From Microbacterium festucae (GTDB lineage: Bacteria; Actinomycetota; Actinomycetes; Actinomycetales; Microbacteriaceae), in contig NZ_JAOEFC010000001.1 in NCBI RefSeq assembly GCF_025421715.1, positions 620,001 through 684,000 on the forward strand: a stretch of 64,000 nt of DNA, written 5' to 3'. This document shows positions 26,911-35,827 of the stretch, one piece after another. Under the pieces are notes generated by a model. It was not told the origin of the DNA and did no database searches. It was given only the letters and a program-made list of their open reading frames with translations. How positions within the stretch are numbered: position 1 is the first letter of the stretch; each line of letters opens with the position of its first letter. Both the position numbers and the translations under genes were made by a program.

Positions 26911-27804
26911 ATGAACGAGATGGTGCTGATCGGCGGCGGCGCCTTCCTGATGGGGTCTGACGAGTTCTACCCCGACGAGGGACCGGTGCACGAGCGCGTG
27001 GTCGCCCCGTTCCGCATCGACCCCTACGCCGTCACCAACGCCGACTACGCGCGGTTCGTCGACGAGACCGGCTACGTCACCGTCGCCGAGCGCAGCCTCG
27101 ACCCGGCCGACTTCCCCGGCGCCGACCCCGCCGACCTCGTTCCCGGCGCGATGGTCTTCACCCCGACCTCCGGCCCCGTCGACCTCTCGGACTGGCGCGG
27201 CTGGTGGCGGTGGGAACCGGGGGCGTTCTGGCGGCGGCCGTTCGGCCCCGATTCGTCGATCGACGACCGCCTCACCCACCCCGTCGTGCACGTCGCCTTC
27301 GAGGACGCCGAGGCGTACGCCGCCTGGGCGGGCAAGCGCCTGCCGACCGAGACCGAGCACGAGTACGCCGCACGCGGCGGTCTGGTGGGCGCCCGCTTCG
27401 CGTGGGGCGACGAGGCGTATCCCGACGGGGTGCCGCAGGCCAACTCGTGGATCGGGCGCTTCCCGTACGACAACCGCGGGTGGGGCGGCACCGCACCGGT
27501 GGGGTCGTACGCCCCCAACGGCTACGGCCTCTACGACATGACCGGCAACGTGTGGGAGTGGACGACCGACTTCTACGCCCCGCGCCACGTGCGCCCGTCC
27601 GACCGGCCGGTGGATGCCGGCACCCGCACGAACCTGCTCGGCTCCCCCGCCGGCGGCCCGACGACCGCGCGCCGGGTGCTCAAGGGCGGCTCGCACCTGT
27701 GCTCCCCCGCCTACTGCCTGCGCTTCCGCCCCGCCGCGCGGTCGCCGCAGTCGGAGGACACCGGCATGTCGCACGTCGGCTTCCGCTGCGTCGCCGACGC
27801 CTGA
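26911..27804 (+). CDS. Formylglycine-generating enzyme, two-cysteine type
   Basis: A 297-residue copper-dependent oxidase that turns the Cys of a CxPxR motif in sulfatases into formylglycine. Start VLIGGGAFLMGSDEFYPDEGPVHERVV, WAGKRLPTETEHEYAARGG, YGLYDMTGNVWEWTTDFY and the end GFRCVADA are standard. The catalytic pair is present: C264 and C269 in KGGSHLCSPAYCLRFR, corresponding to the copper-binding cysteines of actinobacterial FGE. So unlike the gene at 6362-7123 this should be active. No sulfatase is in the window; the substrate must be encoded elsewhere. Lies between two SulP genes. Confidence 0.93.
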   Translation: MNEMVLIGGGAFLMGSDEFYPDEGPVHERVVAPFRIDPYAVTNADYARFVDETGYVTVAERSLDPADFPGADPADLVPGAMVFTPTSGPVDLSDWRGWWRWEPGAFWRRPFGPDSSIDDRLTHPVVHVAFEDAEAYAAWAGKRLPTETEHEYAARGGLVGARFAWGDEAYPDGVPQANSWIGRFPYDNRGWGGTAPVGSYAPNGYGLYDMTGNVWEWTTDFYAPRHVRPSDRPVDAGTRTNLLGSPAGGPTTARRVLKGGSHLCSPAYCLRFRPAARSPQSEDTGMSHVGFRCVADA

Positions 27805-27833
27805 TCCGCATCGGGAGAGGCGACCCGGCGCGG

Positions 27834-27839
27834 TACGGT
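27834..27839 (+). promoter_or_regulatory. -10 hexamer TACGGT before mscS-like gene
   Basis: TACGGT ends seven bases before the ATG at 27847. Confidence 0.4.
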
Positions 27840-27846
27840 GGCCGTC

Positions 27847-28677
27847 ATGGACCTCAGCGCGATCCTGCCCAGTGACGTGCAGTGGTGGAGCCTGCTGATC
27901 GCGATCGGCATCGCCGTGGCCGGCTGGGTGCTCTCCCGCTACGCCCGCAAGGGCGTGCGCGCCCTGCTGACGCGCACGCCGGGCATCTCCGAGACCGTGG
28001 CCCACGTCGCCTCCCGTGTCTGCGGGTATGCGGTGATCCTGCTGGGGTTCGGCATCGGACTGGCGGTGCTGGGGGCCAATGTGCAGCCGCTGCTGGCGAT
28101 CGTGCTCATCGTGGCCGTGGTGCTCGCCCTCGTGCTGCGCGGAGTGGCCGACAACTTCGCGGCGGGTGTGCTGATCCAGACGCGCCAGCCGGTGAAGGTC
28201 GGCGACGAGATCCGCGTCGACGGTCCCGACGGACTCATCACCGGCACGGTCACCGAGCTCAACTCCCGCTCGGTGGTGCTCCTCACCGTCGACGGGCGCA
28301 CCGTTCACGTGCCCAACGCGATGGTGCTCGGCGACCCCATCATCAACGACTCCACCCACGGCGCGCGGCGCAGCGAGGTGCAGGTGCGGGTGAGCCGCGG
28401 CGGCGCCACCGTCGACGACCTGCTCGACCAGATCGCCACGGCGACCGCCGAGGTACCCGGTGTGCACGCGCGCGAGCACGTGCGCGCCCTCGCGGTGGCC
28501 GTCTCACCCGAGCGGCTGACCGCCCGGGTGCAGTTCTGGCACCATCCGCTCCACGGCGTGCCCGTCACCGCCGACGTCGTGCGCGCGCTGGCGGCGGCGC
28601 TGGAAGACGCCGGCCGCGTCGTGACGGTGACCAGCGAGCCGGCCGCGGCGCCGCTGACCCCGCCCGATCAGGTCTGA
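27847..28677 (+). CDS. MscS-family mechanosensitive channel
   Basis: A 276-residue membrane protein with three hydrophobic helices (about 13-32, 55-78, 82-105) followed by the MscS beta domain: VLRGVADNFAAGVLIQTRQPVKVGDEI and VTELNSRSVVLLTVDGRTVHVPNAMVL, where the family usually reads NG.I..R.T.....DG....PN. The C-terminal alpha/beta part is present. It should release solutes on hypo-osmotic shock. The ATG at 27847 is preferred over a GTG nine bases up because of the TACGGT hexamer spacing. Its 3' end overlaps the convergent SulP gene by 10 bp. Confidence 0.9.
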   Translation: MDLSAILPSDVQWWSLLIAIGIAVAGWVLSRYARKGVRALLTRTPGISETVAHVASRVCGYAVILLGFGIGLAVLGANVQPLLAIVLIVAVVLALVLRGVADNFAAGVLIQTRQPVKVGDEIRVDGPDGLITGTVTELNSRSVVLLTVDGRTVHVPNAMVLGDPIINDSTHGARRSEVQVRVSRGGATVDDLLDQIATATAEVPGVHAREHVRALAVAVSPERLTARVQFWHHPLHGVPVTADVVRALAAALEDAGRVVTVTSEPAAAPLTPPDQV

Positions 28678-30314
28678 CCGGGGGCGGCGGCCACCCTCAG
28701 GCCCGCCTCGACCGTGTCGTGGGTGCGCCCGGCCGTCGCCAGCGAGCGGTACCACTCGGTCTTGGCGGCGACGGCCCGCGCGCGCTCGGGCAGCGCCGCC
28801 AGGTGCAGGGTGATGTCTGAGGCGGCCAGCTCGCGGTCGAGATCGCTCAAGGCGTCGAGCACCGTGATGGTGATCGCATCCATCCGCTCCAGGTCGAGCA
28901 CCACGGCGCTCACCGGCTCGCTCTGCGATGTGGCCAGCGCGATGATGGCGCGTTCGTTGGCGAGTGCGTTGGCGGTGTAAAGCCCGCGGCCCAGGTGCAC
29001 GGCGATGACCGCGCCCACCCGGTCGATGATCGACAGCCGCGGGATGTTGAGCTCGCGCAGCACGAGCAGCAGGGTCACGATCACCCCGACCGCCACCGCC
29101 AGCAGCAGTCCGGCCGACAGCCCGACGAGGGCGACGATCAGCGCGATCCAGAAGTCGACGGGGCTGATGCGCGCCCAGCGCACCAGCTGCGGCACGTCGA
29201 TGAGCCCGACGACCGCGACGAACACCATCGCCGCCAGCGTCGCCTGCGGCAGCAGCGACAGCACCGGCCCCAGCAGCAGCGCCACCAGCACCGCCAACGC
29301 CACGGTGACGAGGGTCGACAGCTGGGTGCGGGCACCGGCGCTCTGGTTGACGGCGCTCTGCGAGAAGCCGCCGGCGGCGGGCATCGCGGTGAAGAAGGCG
29401 CCCGCCACGTTGGCGGCACCGGTGGCCAGCAGCTCGCGGTCGCTGTCGATCGACGGCTCGGTGGGGCGGCGGATGCCACGGGCCACGGCGGTCGATTCGA
29501 GGAAGGCCATCACGGCGATCGCCAGCGCTCCCGGCGCGAGCGCCCCGATCTGCGAGAAGTCGGGCAGGCCGGGCACCGGCAGCCCCGACGGCACGGGCTG
29601 GATCAGCTCGACACCGATCTCGTCGATGTCGGCGAGCCACACCAGCAGGATGCCGGCGACGACGACCACGAGGGTCCCCGGGATGCGGGGGGCGAAGCGT
29701 CGCAACCCGACCAGGACGGCGATCGAAGCCACCGACAGCACGATGGTGGGCACGTTCGCGCCGGGGAGGGCGTCGCCGACCGCGGCGAGGGAGCGGAGGA
29801 AGCCGCTGCCCGACACATCGCCGGTCTCGCCGAGGAGCTTGGGCAGCTGGCCGACGGCGACCGTCGCGCCCACCCCGATCTTCAGTCCCAGCACGGTGGC
29901 GCCGCTGATGTTCTCGACGAGCCCGCCCAGGCGCGCGATCCGCGCCAGCACGAGGAATGCACCCACCAGAAGGCTCAGCATCATGAGCGACCCGAACGGG
30001 TCGTCGCTGTGCGCGGCCACCCCCGCCGAGACCAGCGTGGTGGCCGTCAGCGTGGCGATCGTCGAGGTCGTCGACACGCTCATGGCGCGCGAGCCGCCCA
30101 GCAGGGCGTAGACGAGCATCGGCACGATGCAGGTGTAGAGGCCGACCTGCACCGGCAGGTTGGCGATCGTCGCATACGCCATGGCCTGGGGCACCACCAC
30201 CGCACCCGCCGAGAGGCCGGCGACGATGTCGGCGCCGAGCCACGAGCGCCGATAGCCGACGAGGGTGGGGGCGAACCAGGTGGGGCGGGCGCGGGCCACC
30301 GGCGCCGACGTCAC
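28668..30314 (-). CDS. SulP-family anion transporter with STAS domain, copy 2
   Basis: A 548-residue transporter with the SulP core: GLSAGAVVVPQAMAYATIANLPVQVGLY near the start, SVSTTSTIATLTATTLV, KIGVGATVAVGQLPKLLGE, and a NQSAGARTQLSTLVT stretch, followed by a STAS domain (AVVLDLERMDAITITVLDALSDL). It is only distantly like the copy at 25134-26795, so not a recent duplicate. The GTG start at 30314 overlaps the stop of the HAD phosphatase gene by 4 nt, tying the two functionally. Substrate unknown; sulfate or bicarbonate are usual in the family. Confidence 0.9.
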   Translation of the reverse strand: MTSAPVARARPTWFAPTLVGYRRSWLGADIVAGLSAGAVVVPQAMAYATIANLPVQVGLYTCIVPMLVYALLGGSRAMSVSTTSTIATLTATTLVSAGVAAHSDDPFGSLMMLSLLVGAFLVLARIARLGGLVENISGATVLGLKIGVGATVAVGQLPKLLGETGDVSGSGFLRSLAAVGDALPGANVPTIVLSVASIAVLVGLRRFAPRIPGTLVVVVAGILLVWLADIDEIGVELIQPVPSGLPVPGLPDFSQIGALAPGALAIAVMAFLESTAVARGIRRPTEPSIDSDRELLATGAANVAGAFFTAMPAAGGFSQSAVNQSAGARTQLSTLVTVALAVLVALLLGPVLSLLPQATLAAMVFVAVVGLIDVPQLVRWARISPVDFWIALIVALVGLSAGLLLAVAVGVIVTLLLVLRELNIPRLSIIDRVGAVIAVHLGRGLYTANALANERAIIALATSQSEPVSAVVLDLERMDAITITVLDALSDLDRELAASDITLHLAALPERARAVAAKTEWYRSLATAGRTHDTVEAGLRVAAAPGQT

Positions 30315-31261
30315 TCGGCGCCCTCGGCGCCGGCGGCGCCGGCGTGCGGGAAGATCGTCGCCCAGTCGTCCCGCACGCTGATGAGCGTGTACCCGCGCGC
30401 GGCGGCTGCGGCGAGCGCGTCCTGCGCGCCGGTGTCGTAGGCGGGGTCGTCGCGGGTGTCGTCGTCGTGGTGGACGAGCATCGCCAGCGCCGGGCGCTGC
30501 CCGCCGAGTGCGAAGTCGAGCATCGGCATGTCGCCGTTGGAGTTGCCGACGGCGAGGAGCGGGCGGCGGCCCGTGCGGCTCCAGATGCGCACCGGCTTCT
30601 CGGGGCCGTCGTCGAGGAACGCGAACGACGAGCCGTAGCGCACCTGCGCGGCGGCGGGGTCGTAGGCGAGGCCGAGCGCCGACCCGATCACCCGCTCGGG
30701 CGGGATGCCGTAGGCCTGCTCGGTCATGGGCCGCATGAAGTCGCGGTCGCCGCCCGAGACGACGTAGCAGGTGAACCCGTGGTGCTCGAGGTAGGTCAGC
30801 AGCTCCCGCATCGGCGCGTAGGTCGTCTGTGGGAACGGGCGGTGCAGGGTGGGGTGGTGCGCGGTGGCGAAGAACTCGCCCACCGACCGGGCGTACGCCT
30901 CCACGTCGACGCCGTCGGTGAGAGCCACGATCGCCTCGATGATGACACGCACCTGGGAGTCGTCGCCGGCGTAGTGCCGGTCGATCGCCTCCCCCAGCCA
31001 CTGCAGGTCGCCGGTGACGGCCGCGCGGTAGGGCTGGCGGTCGGCGAGGGCGGGGTCGGCCGCCGCGGCCGCCGCCCACCGCCCCACGATGTAGTGCAGC
31101 TGGGCCGGCATCGGCTTCTCGGTCCACAGGGTGCCGTCGTTGTCGAAGACGGCGATGCGCTCGGCCGCGGGCACGGCGTCCTCGCCGGTGGTGACGCGGG
31201 CCACGAACGCCTCGAGCGCGGATCGGGCGGCGCCGGCGCGCCAAGAAGGAAGATGCGGCAT
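30311..31261 (-). CDS. HAD-superfamily hydrolase (acid-phosphatase-like)
   Basis: A 316-residue hydrolase with all HAD motifs: FDNDGTLW with nucleophile D40 and acid D42, VVSGGD as motif II, K in the EKPVRIW region, and GNSNGDMPML as motif IV with metal-binding aspartates. A C1-type helical cap (about 50-150) includes YIVGRWAAAAAADPALADRQPYRA. There is no signal peptide, so it is cytoplasmic. The start ATG at 31261 fits the start of the fold; the frame is open further up but Gly/Arg-rich. Coupled by 4-nt overlap to the SulP gene; the substrate is unknown. Confidence 0.88.
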   Translation of the reverse strand: MPHLPSWRAGAARSALEAFVARVTTGEDAVPAAERIAVFDNDGTLWTEKPMPAQLHYIVGRWAAAAAADPALADRQPYRAAVTGDLQWLGEAIDRHYAGDDSQVRVIIEAIVALTDGVDVEAYARSVGEFFATAHHPTLHRPFPQTTYAPMRELLTYLEHHGFTCYVVSGGDRDFMRPMTEQAYGIPPERVIGSALGLAYDPAAAQVRYGSSFAFLDDGPEKPVRIWSRTGRRPLLAVGNSNGDMPMLDFALGGQRPALAMLVHHDDDTRDDPAYDTGAQDALAAAAARGYTLISVRDDWATIFPHAGAAGAEGAE

Positions 31262-31362
31262 GACGACGGTCCCTCGGTCGGCGGGGTGGTTCCCCTCCCG
31301 AACGCTAGCGGGCCGGGCCTCCCCCGGGGAAGTCCGACCCGCCCGGCATCCGGTGGCCGCGC

Positions 31363-32532
31363 TCAGGCCTCGACGGCGTTGGCCTTGGCGACCTCGCCCA
31401 GCCACTGCAGGCTCGGCTTCGGGTGACGCTGGAAGGTCTCGCGGTCCCACCCGATGAGACCGAACGTAGGCCGGTACGACCCCCACTCGTAGTTGTCGAG
31501 CAGCGACCAGTGCAGGTAGCCGATGAGCGGCAGACCGGCGGACACCTCGGCGTGCAGCGCCTGCAGGGCGCCGCGCGTGTAGTCGATGCGCCGCGCGTCG
31601 TCGGCCGTGGCGATGCCGTTCTCGCTGACGAACACCGGCAGCCCGGTGACGTCGTGGGCCAGGCGCGCGGCCTCGGCGATCGCGGGCGGGTAGTACTCCC
31701 AGCCGGTGAGGGTCTGCTCGACGTCGTCGGGGGCCGGCAGCGGGCCGTCGAGGGTGATGCGGGTGCGGGTGTAGGCCTGCACCCCGATGAAGTCGTCACC
31801 CCGCGAGGCTTCGAGGAAGACCGTCTCGCGCGGGTAGGCGTAGGCGCGCAGCACCTCTTCGGCGCCCGGGTCGGCGAAGAACTGCTGCGGCGCCACCGGC
31901 CAGCCCACCGGGCGACCGGTGGTGCGCACGAGCTCGACGGCGCGGCGGTGCGCGGCGATGATGTGCTCGGTGACCACGGCATCCGGGTTCGGCAGCGCCC
32001 CCGCCTGGATCTGCTGATTGCCCTCTTTGCCGGCGAAGATCATGGCGAGGATGTTCGGCTCGTTGATCGTGAACACGTGGGATGCCGTGTGCAGCAGCGG
32101 CAGCACGATCTCGGTGAACCGGGCGAAGCGCTCGACCGAGGCCGGGTTGCGCCAGCCGCCGTCATCGGCGAACCAGCGGGGCGTGGTGAAGTGGTAGATC
32201 GTGATGGCCGGGGTCACCCCGAACTCGTGGCACGCCTCGACCACCCGGCGGTAGTGGTCGAGCGCGGCGTGGGAGACCATGCCCTCGGCCGGCTCGATGC
32301 GCGACCACTCCAGCGAGAACCGGTAGGTGTCGAGCCCCGACGCCGCCAGCAGCGCGATGTCCTCCCGGTAGCGGTGATAGCTGTCGGCGGCATCGCCCGA
32401 GGGCTCGGGGATGTCGGTGCCCGGCGCGACCTCCCGCGGCCACCAGTCGCTGTTCACGTTTCCGCCTTCGATCTGGTGGCCGGCGGTGGCCGCACCCCAC
32501 TGGAAGCCGACGGGGAAGGTGAGCGTGGTCAT
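31363..32532 (-). CDS. Glycoside hydrolase family 1 beta-glucosidase
   Basis: A 389-residue (beta/alpha)8 retaining glycosidase acting in the cytoplasm on imported beta-linked oligosaccharides. The acid/base E158 is in FTINEPN, the nucleophile E304 in VSENGIA, and the start FPVGFQWGAATAGHQIEGG and end HWSLLDNYEWGSYRPTFGL are GH1 hallmarks. It is shorter than the common 440-480 residues but no motif is missing. It is the last gene of the sugar ABC operon, 49 bp after the permease; that gap contains two copies of TCTGGATCTCGG. Beta-glucoside is the likely substrate, beta-galactoside possible. Confidence 0.93.
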   Translation of the reverse strand: MTTLTFPVGFQWGAATAGHQIEGGNVNSDWWPREVAPGTDIPEPSGDAADSYHRYREDIALLAASGLDTYRFSLEWSRIEPAEGMVSHAALDHYRRVVEACHEFGVTPAITIYHFTTPRWFADDGGWRNPASVERFARFTEIVLPLLHTASHVFTINEPNILAMIFAGKEGNQQIQAGALPNPDAVVTEHIIAAHRRAVELVRTTGRPVGWPVAPQQFFADPGAEEVLRAYAYPRETVFLEASRGDDFIGVQAYTRTRITLDGPLPAPDDVEQTLTGWEYYPPAIAEAARLAHDVTGLPVFVSENGIATADDARRIDYTRGALQALHAEVSAGLPLIGYLHWSLLDNYEWGSYRPTFGLIGWDRETFQRHPKPSLQWLGEVAKANAVEA

Positions 32533-32581
32533 GAATGGGTCCTTGTCTGGATCTCGGTCTGGATCTCGGTCTTGTCGGGGC

Positions 32582-33466
32582 TCACTTGAGCCCGGTCATG
32601 GCGATCCCCTGCACGAAGTAGCGCTGGAGGAACAGGAACAGGATGAGGATGGGCGTGACCACCAGCACCGAACCGGCCATCAGCAGGCCGTAGTAGGTGC
32701 CGTTGGACCCGACCGAGTACAGCGACAGGGCCACCGGGAGGGTGTACATGTTCTCGGTCTGGGCCACCACCAGCGGCCACAGGAAGTTGTTCCACGACGC
32801 CAGGAAGGTGAGGATCGCGAGGGTCGCGATCGCCGGTCCGCACTGCGGCAGCACGATGCGCGTGAAGATGCGGAACTCGCCCGCCCCGTCGATGCGCGCC
32901 GCCTCGATGAGAGCGTCGGGCACGCCCATGATGAACTGCCGCATGAGGAAGACGCCGAGCGGGCCCGCCAGGAACGGCAGGATGAGCGCCGGGTAGGTGT
33001 TGACCAGCCCCATGTTCGCCACCAGGACGAACATCGGCACGAGCGTCACGACGCCCGGCACCATGAGGGTCAGCAGCACGAGCCCGAACAGCACCTTCTT
33101 GCCGGGGAAGTCGAGCTTGGCGAGGGCATAGGCGACCATCGAGCAGAACACGATGTTGCCCAGCACCACCACGAGCGCCACGACGACCGAGTTGAAGAAG
33201 AACTGGCCGTAGTCGAGCTGGGTCAGCCAGCGCGAGTAGTTGTCGAGCGTGGCCTGCTCGGGCCACCACGTGATGGGCCGCTGCAGCAGCTCGCCCTGCG
33301 TCTTGAAGCTGCCCAGCAGCATCCAGATGAAGGGCATGAGGGTGAGGATGAGCCCGATCGTCAGCGCCACGTAGGTGGCGCCGCGCGACCACTCCGGGCG
33401 GCGGCGGGGCCGCCGGTCGGGGGTGGCCGGCGCGGATGCGACGGGGGTCGGTGCGATGGTGGCCAT
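32582..33466 (-). CDS. Sugar ABC transporter permease (MalG-like)
   Basis: A 294-residue inner-membrane permease with six hydrophobic segments and the EAA loop (EAARIDGAGEFRIFTRIVLPQCGPAIATL, about 200-228). The end VQRYFVQGIAMTGLK-like tail is typical of carbohydrate uptake transporter family 1. It follows the MalF-like gene by one base. There is no ATPase gene in the operon; in actinobacteria such importers usually share the MsiK ATPase encoded elsewhere. Confidence 0.95.
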   Translation of the reverse strand: MATIAPTPVASAPATPDRRPRRRPEWSRGATYVALTIGLILTLMPFIWMLLGSFKTQGELLQRPITWWPEQATLDNYSRWLTQLDYGQFFFNSVVVALVVVLGNIVFCSMVAYALAKLDFPGKKVLFGLVLLTLMVPGVVTLVPMFVLVANMGLVNTYPALILPFLAGPLGVFLMRQFIMGVPDALIEAARIDGAGEFRIFTRIVLPQCGPAIATLAILTFLASWNNFLWPLVVAQTENMYTLPVALSLYSVGSNGTYYGLLMAGSVLVVTPILILFLFLQRYFVQGIAMTGLK

Positions 33467-33467
33467 G

Positions 33468-34400
33468 TCACTTGTCCTTCGAACGCAGCAGCCGGAACTG
33501 CACGGCCGACAGTGCCGCGATGAACGCGAACAGCACGTAGGCGGCAGCCGATGCCAGCGAGTAGTCGCCGTAGCCGAACTGGTTGTAGACGTAGTAGCTG
33601 ATCGTCAGGGTGGAATTCAGCGGGCCGCCCTGCGTCATGACGAACGGTTCCTCGAACACCTGCAGGAAGCCCACCGACAGCAGCACCGCGCCCAGCAGGA
33701 GCGTCGGCCGCATGAGCGGCATCGTGATGCCGGTGAACCGGCGCCACGAGCCCGCGCCGTCAACCTCGGCTGCTTCGTACAGCTCCTGCGGAATGGCCTG
33801 CAGCCCCGCGAGGAAGATGATCATCAGCGTGCCCATGTTGCGCCAGACGGCCATCGCGATGATCGAGGGCATCGCCCACGTCGGGTCGTTGAGCCAGTCG
33901 GGGCCGTCGATGCCGACCCAGGCCAGCACCGTGTTGACCAGCCCGGAGTCCTGCAGGATGAAGCGCCACACGACGGCCACGGCGACGATCGAGGTCACGA
34001 CCGGCGTGTAGTAGCCGACGCGGAAGACGCTGCGGAACTTCTCGATGCCGGAGTTCAACGCCACGGCCAGCAGCAGGCCCGCCGCCATCGTCAGCGGGAT
34101 GCCGATGATGACGAAGTAGAAGGTGTTGAAGATCGACTTGACGAACAGCTCGTCCTGGAACAGCGTGACGAAGTTGTCGAACGCGATGAAGTTCACCGCG
34201 AACGGCGAGCGCAGGTCCTTCACCCCCAGGTCGGTGAACGACATCGCGAACGACCCGAGCAGCGGGCCCAGCATGAACACCGCGAAGACCGCGACGAACG
34301 GCAGGGCGAACAACCAGGCGACGAGGGCCGTGCGCCGCCGCTGGGCTTTGAACCCTCCCGGGGCGGCGACCTTCCCCCGCCCAGCGGCGGCAACGGTCAT
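33468..34400 (-). CDS. Sugar ABC transporter permease (MalF-like)
   Basis: A 310-residue permease with a Lys/Arg-rich N-terminus, six hydrophobic segments and an EAA loop (YEAAEVDGAGSWRRFTGITMPLMRPTLLL). Forms the channel with the MalG-like partner. Begins 5 bp after the binding-protein gene ends, so the genes form one operon. Confidence 0.95.
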   Translation of the reverse strand: MTVAAAGRGKVAAPGGFKAQRRRTALVAWLFALPFVAVFAVFMLGPLLGSFAMSFTDLGVKDLRSPFAVNFIAFDNFVTLFQDELFVKSIFNTFYFVIIGIPLTMAAGLLLAVALNSGIEKFRSVFRVGYYTPVVTSIVAVAVVWRFILQDSGLVNTVLAWVGIDGPDWLNDPTWAMPSIIAMAVWRNMGTLMIIFLAGLQAIPQELYEAAEVDGAGSWRRFTGITMPLMRPTLLLGAVLLSVGFLQVFEEPFVMTQGGPLNSTLTISYYVYNQFGYGDYSLASAAAYVLFAFIAALSAVQFRLLRSKDK

Positions 34401-34405
34401 CGTGT

Positions 34406-35692
34406 TTACCAGCCCGTCCCGAGCGACTCCGCCTTGGACTCGATGGCGGTGGCCGCGTCCTCAGCGCTCGAGCCGTTGGCGACCTTCTCGGCCTCGGTCT
34501 CGATGAACGCCGACATGGCGTCCCAGCTGGGCACCGACGGCGGGGCGACGGTGTTCTGGAGCTGCTCGTTGAGCACCTCGATGCGCGGGTTGGAGGTGAA
34601 CGGCTCCTCGTCGAAGACCGACGAGACCGACGGCAGCGCGCTGGTCACATCGAACCAGTCGGCCTGCGTCTGGGCCTCCGACAGCCAGCGGATGAGCTTC
34701 CATGCGCCGTCGGCGTTCTTGGCGTCGCTGAAGACGCCGAGGTGGGCGCCGCCCAGGTAGGAGTCGTTGTTGTCGGCGCCGGCGGGAACCGGCACGGTGG
34801 CGACGTTCTGCTCGACCCAGTCGGCATCCTGCATGTCGGCGAGCACCGAGACCATCCACGGGCCCGAGATGAAGGCGGGGTTCGAGCCGTCGACGAACGC
34901 CGCGGTCTGCGAGTCGCCGTAGCCCGACAGCGGGGCCAGGCCCTCGGTGAAGAACGAGCCGTAGTACTCCAGCGCCTGCACGAGCGCGTCGTGGTCCCAG
35001 GCGTAGGCGTCGCCCGCGTCGTTGAGCACCTCGCCACCGGCCTGGGCGTAGTACGGCAGGATCACCTGGGTCGAGTCTTCGGCGTCGCCCATGGGCAGCT
35101 GGATGCCGTACTGGGCACCGGCCGTGGTGAAGCCCTTGGCGAAGTCGGTGAACTCGTCCCACGTGGTGGGCGCCGACAGGCCCGCCGCCTCGGCGAGGTC
35201 GCTGCGGTAGTAGAGCACGCGCGTCTCGACGTACCAGGGCACGCCGTAGGAGACGCCGTCGACGACGGTCGAGTCGGCTGCGGTCTCGTTGAGGGTGGAC
35301 TCGTCGACCACGCCGTCGGGAACCGGCGCCAGGCCGCCCGCGGCGACCATCGAGGGCAGCAGCGACGAGCCGATCATGATGGCGTCGGGCACCGTGCCGG
35401 CGGCGACGGCCGTCTGGTACTTGGTCATGACGTCGGCCCACGGGATCGTGGTGACCGTCACGGTGGCATCCGGGTTGGCCTCGGTGAAGGCGGCGGAGAA
35501 GTCGCCGAGGTTCTCGCCCTCCTCACCCATCGCCCAGATGTTGATCTCGCCGGTGGCGGGCGAGTCGTCGATCGTCGTGGCCTCGGCGTTGCCGCCGGTG
35601 CCGGCGTCGTCTGTGCGGCCGCAGCCTGACAGTGCGAGCAGTCCGACGATGCCGATCGCCCCGATCGCGATCGTCTTGCGTCCCATCTTCAT
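34406..35692 (-). CDS. Sugar-binding lipoprotein of ABC importer
   Basis: A 428-residue extracellular solute-binding protein (family 1). The signal peptide ends LLALSGC, with Cys24 lipidated; the mature part has the usual INIWAMGEEGENLGDFSAAF beginning and a SBP fold with WYVETRVLYYRSDLAEAAGLS and WKLIRWLSEAQTQADW. It delivers an oligosaccharide to the two permeases downstream. The ATG at 35692 has GAGGAGG at good spacing. First gene of the operon; expression is probably controlled by the palindromic operator at 35756-35779. Confidence 0.95.
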   Translation of the reverse strand: MKMGRKTIAIGAIGIVGLLALSGCGRTDDAGTGGNAEATTIDDSPATGEINIWAMGEEGENLGDFSAAFTEANPDATVTVTTIPWADVMTKYQTAVAAGTVPDAIMIGSSLLPSMVAAGGLAPVPDGVVDESTLNETAADSTVVDGVSYGVPWYVETRVLYYRSDLAEAAGLSAPTTWDEFTDFAKGFTTAGAQYGIQLPMGDAEDSTQVILPYYAQAGGEVLNDAGDAYAWDHDALVQALEYYGSFFTEGLAPLSGYGDSQTAAFVDGSNPAFISGPWMVSVLADMQDADWVEQNVATVPVPAGADNNDSYLGGAHLGVFSDAKNADGAWKLIRWLSEAQTQADWFDVTSALPSVSSVFDEEPFTSNPRIEVLNEQLQNTVAPPSVPSWDAMSAFIETEAEKVANGSSAEDAATAIESKAESLGTGW

Positions 35693-35755
35693 GGGTCCTC
35701 CTCATTGAGTGCGGGATGGCGGTGCTGCCATCCGGTGAAGCCAACTGTGAAAACT

Positions 35756-35779
35756 AACTTAGCAACTGCTTGCTTAGTT
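35756..35779. promoter_or_regulatory. Operator in the divergent TetR/sugar-operon promoter region
   Basis: AACTTAGCAA and TTGCTTAGTT form an inverted repeat (one mismatch) around a 4-nt CTGC centre, AT-rich in a GC-rich neighbourhood, between the TetR gene (+) and the binding-protein gene (-). A TAGACT hexamer at 35789-35794 may be the TetR -10 element. It is the natural site for the divergent TetR regulator; the assignment is inference. Confidence 0.7.
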
Positions 35780-35827
35780 TGTTGAGCATAGACTGATCCG
35801 GAAACGACCCGCAAGGGGGGAGAGCGC

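Noticed and set aside
27072..27518. Antisense frame within the FGE gene
   Set aside because: No start signal and the FGE has intact catalytic motifs on the other strand.
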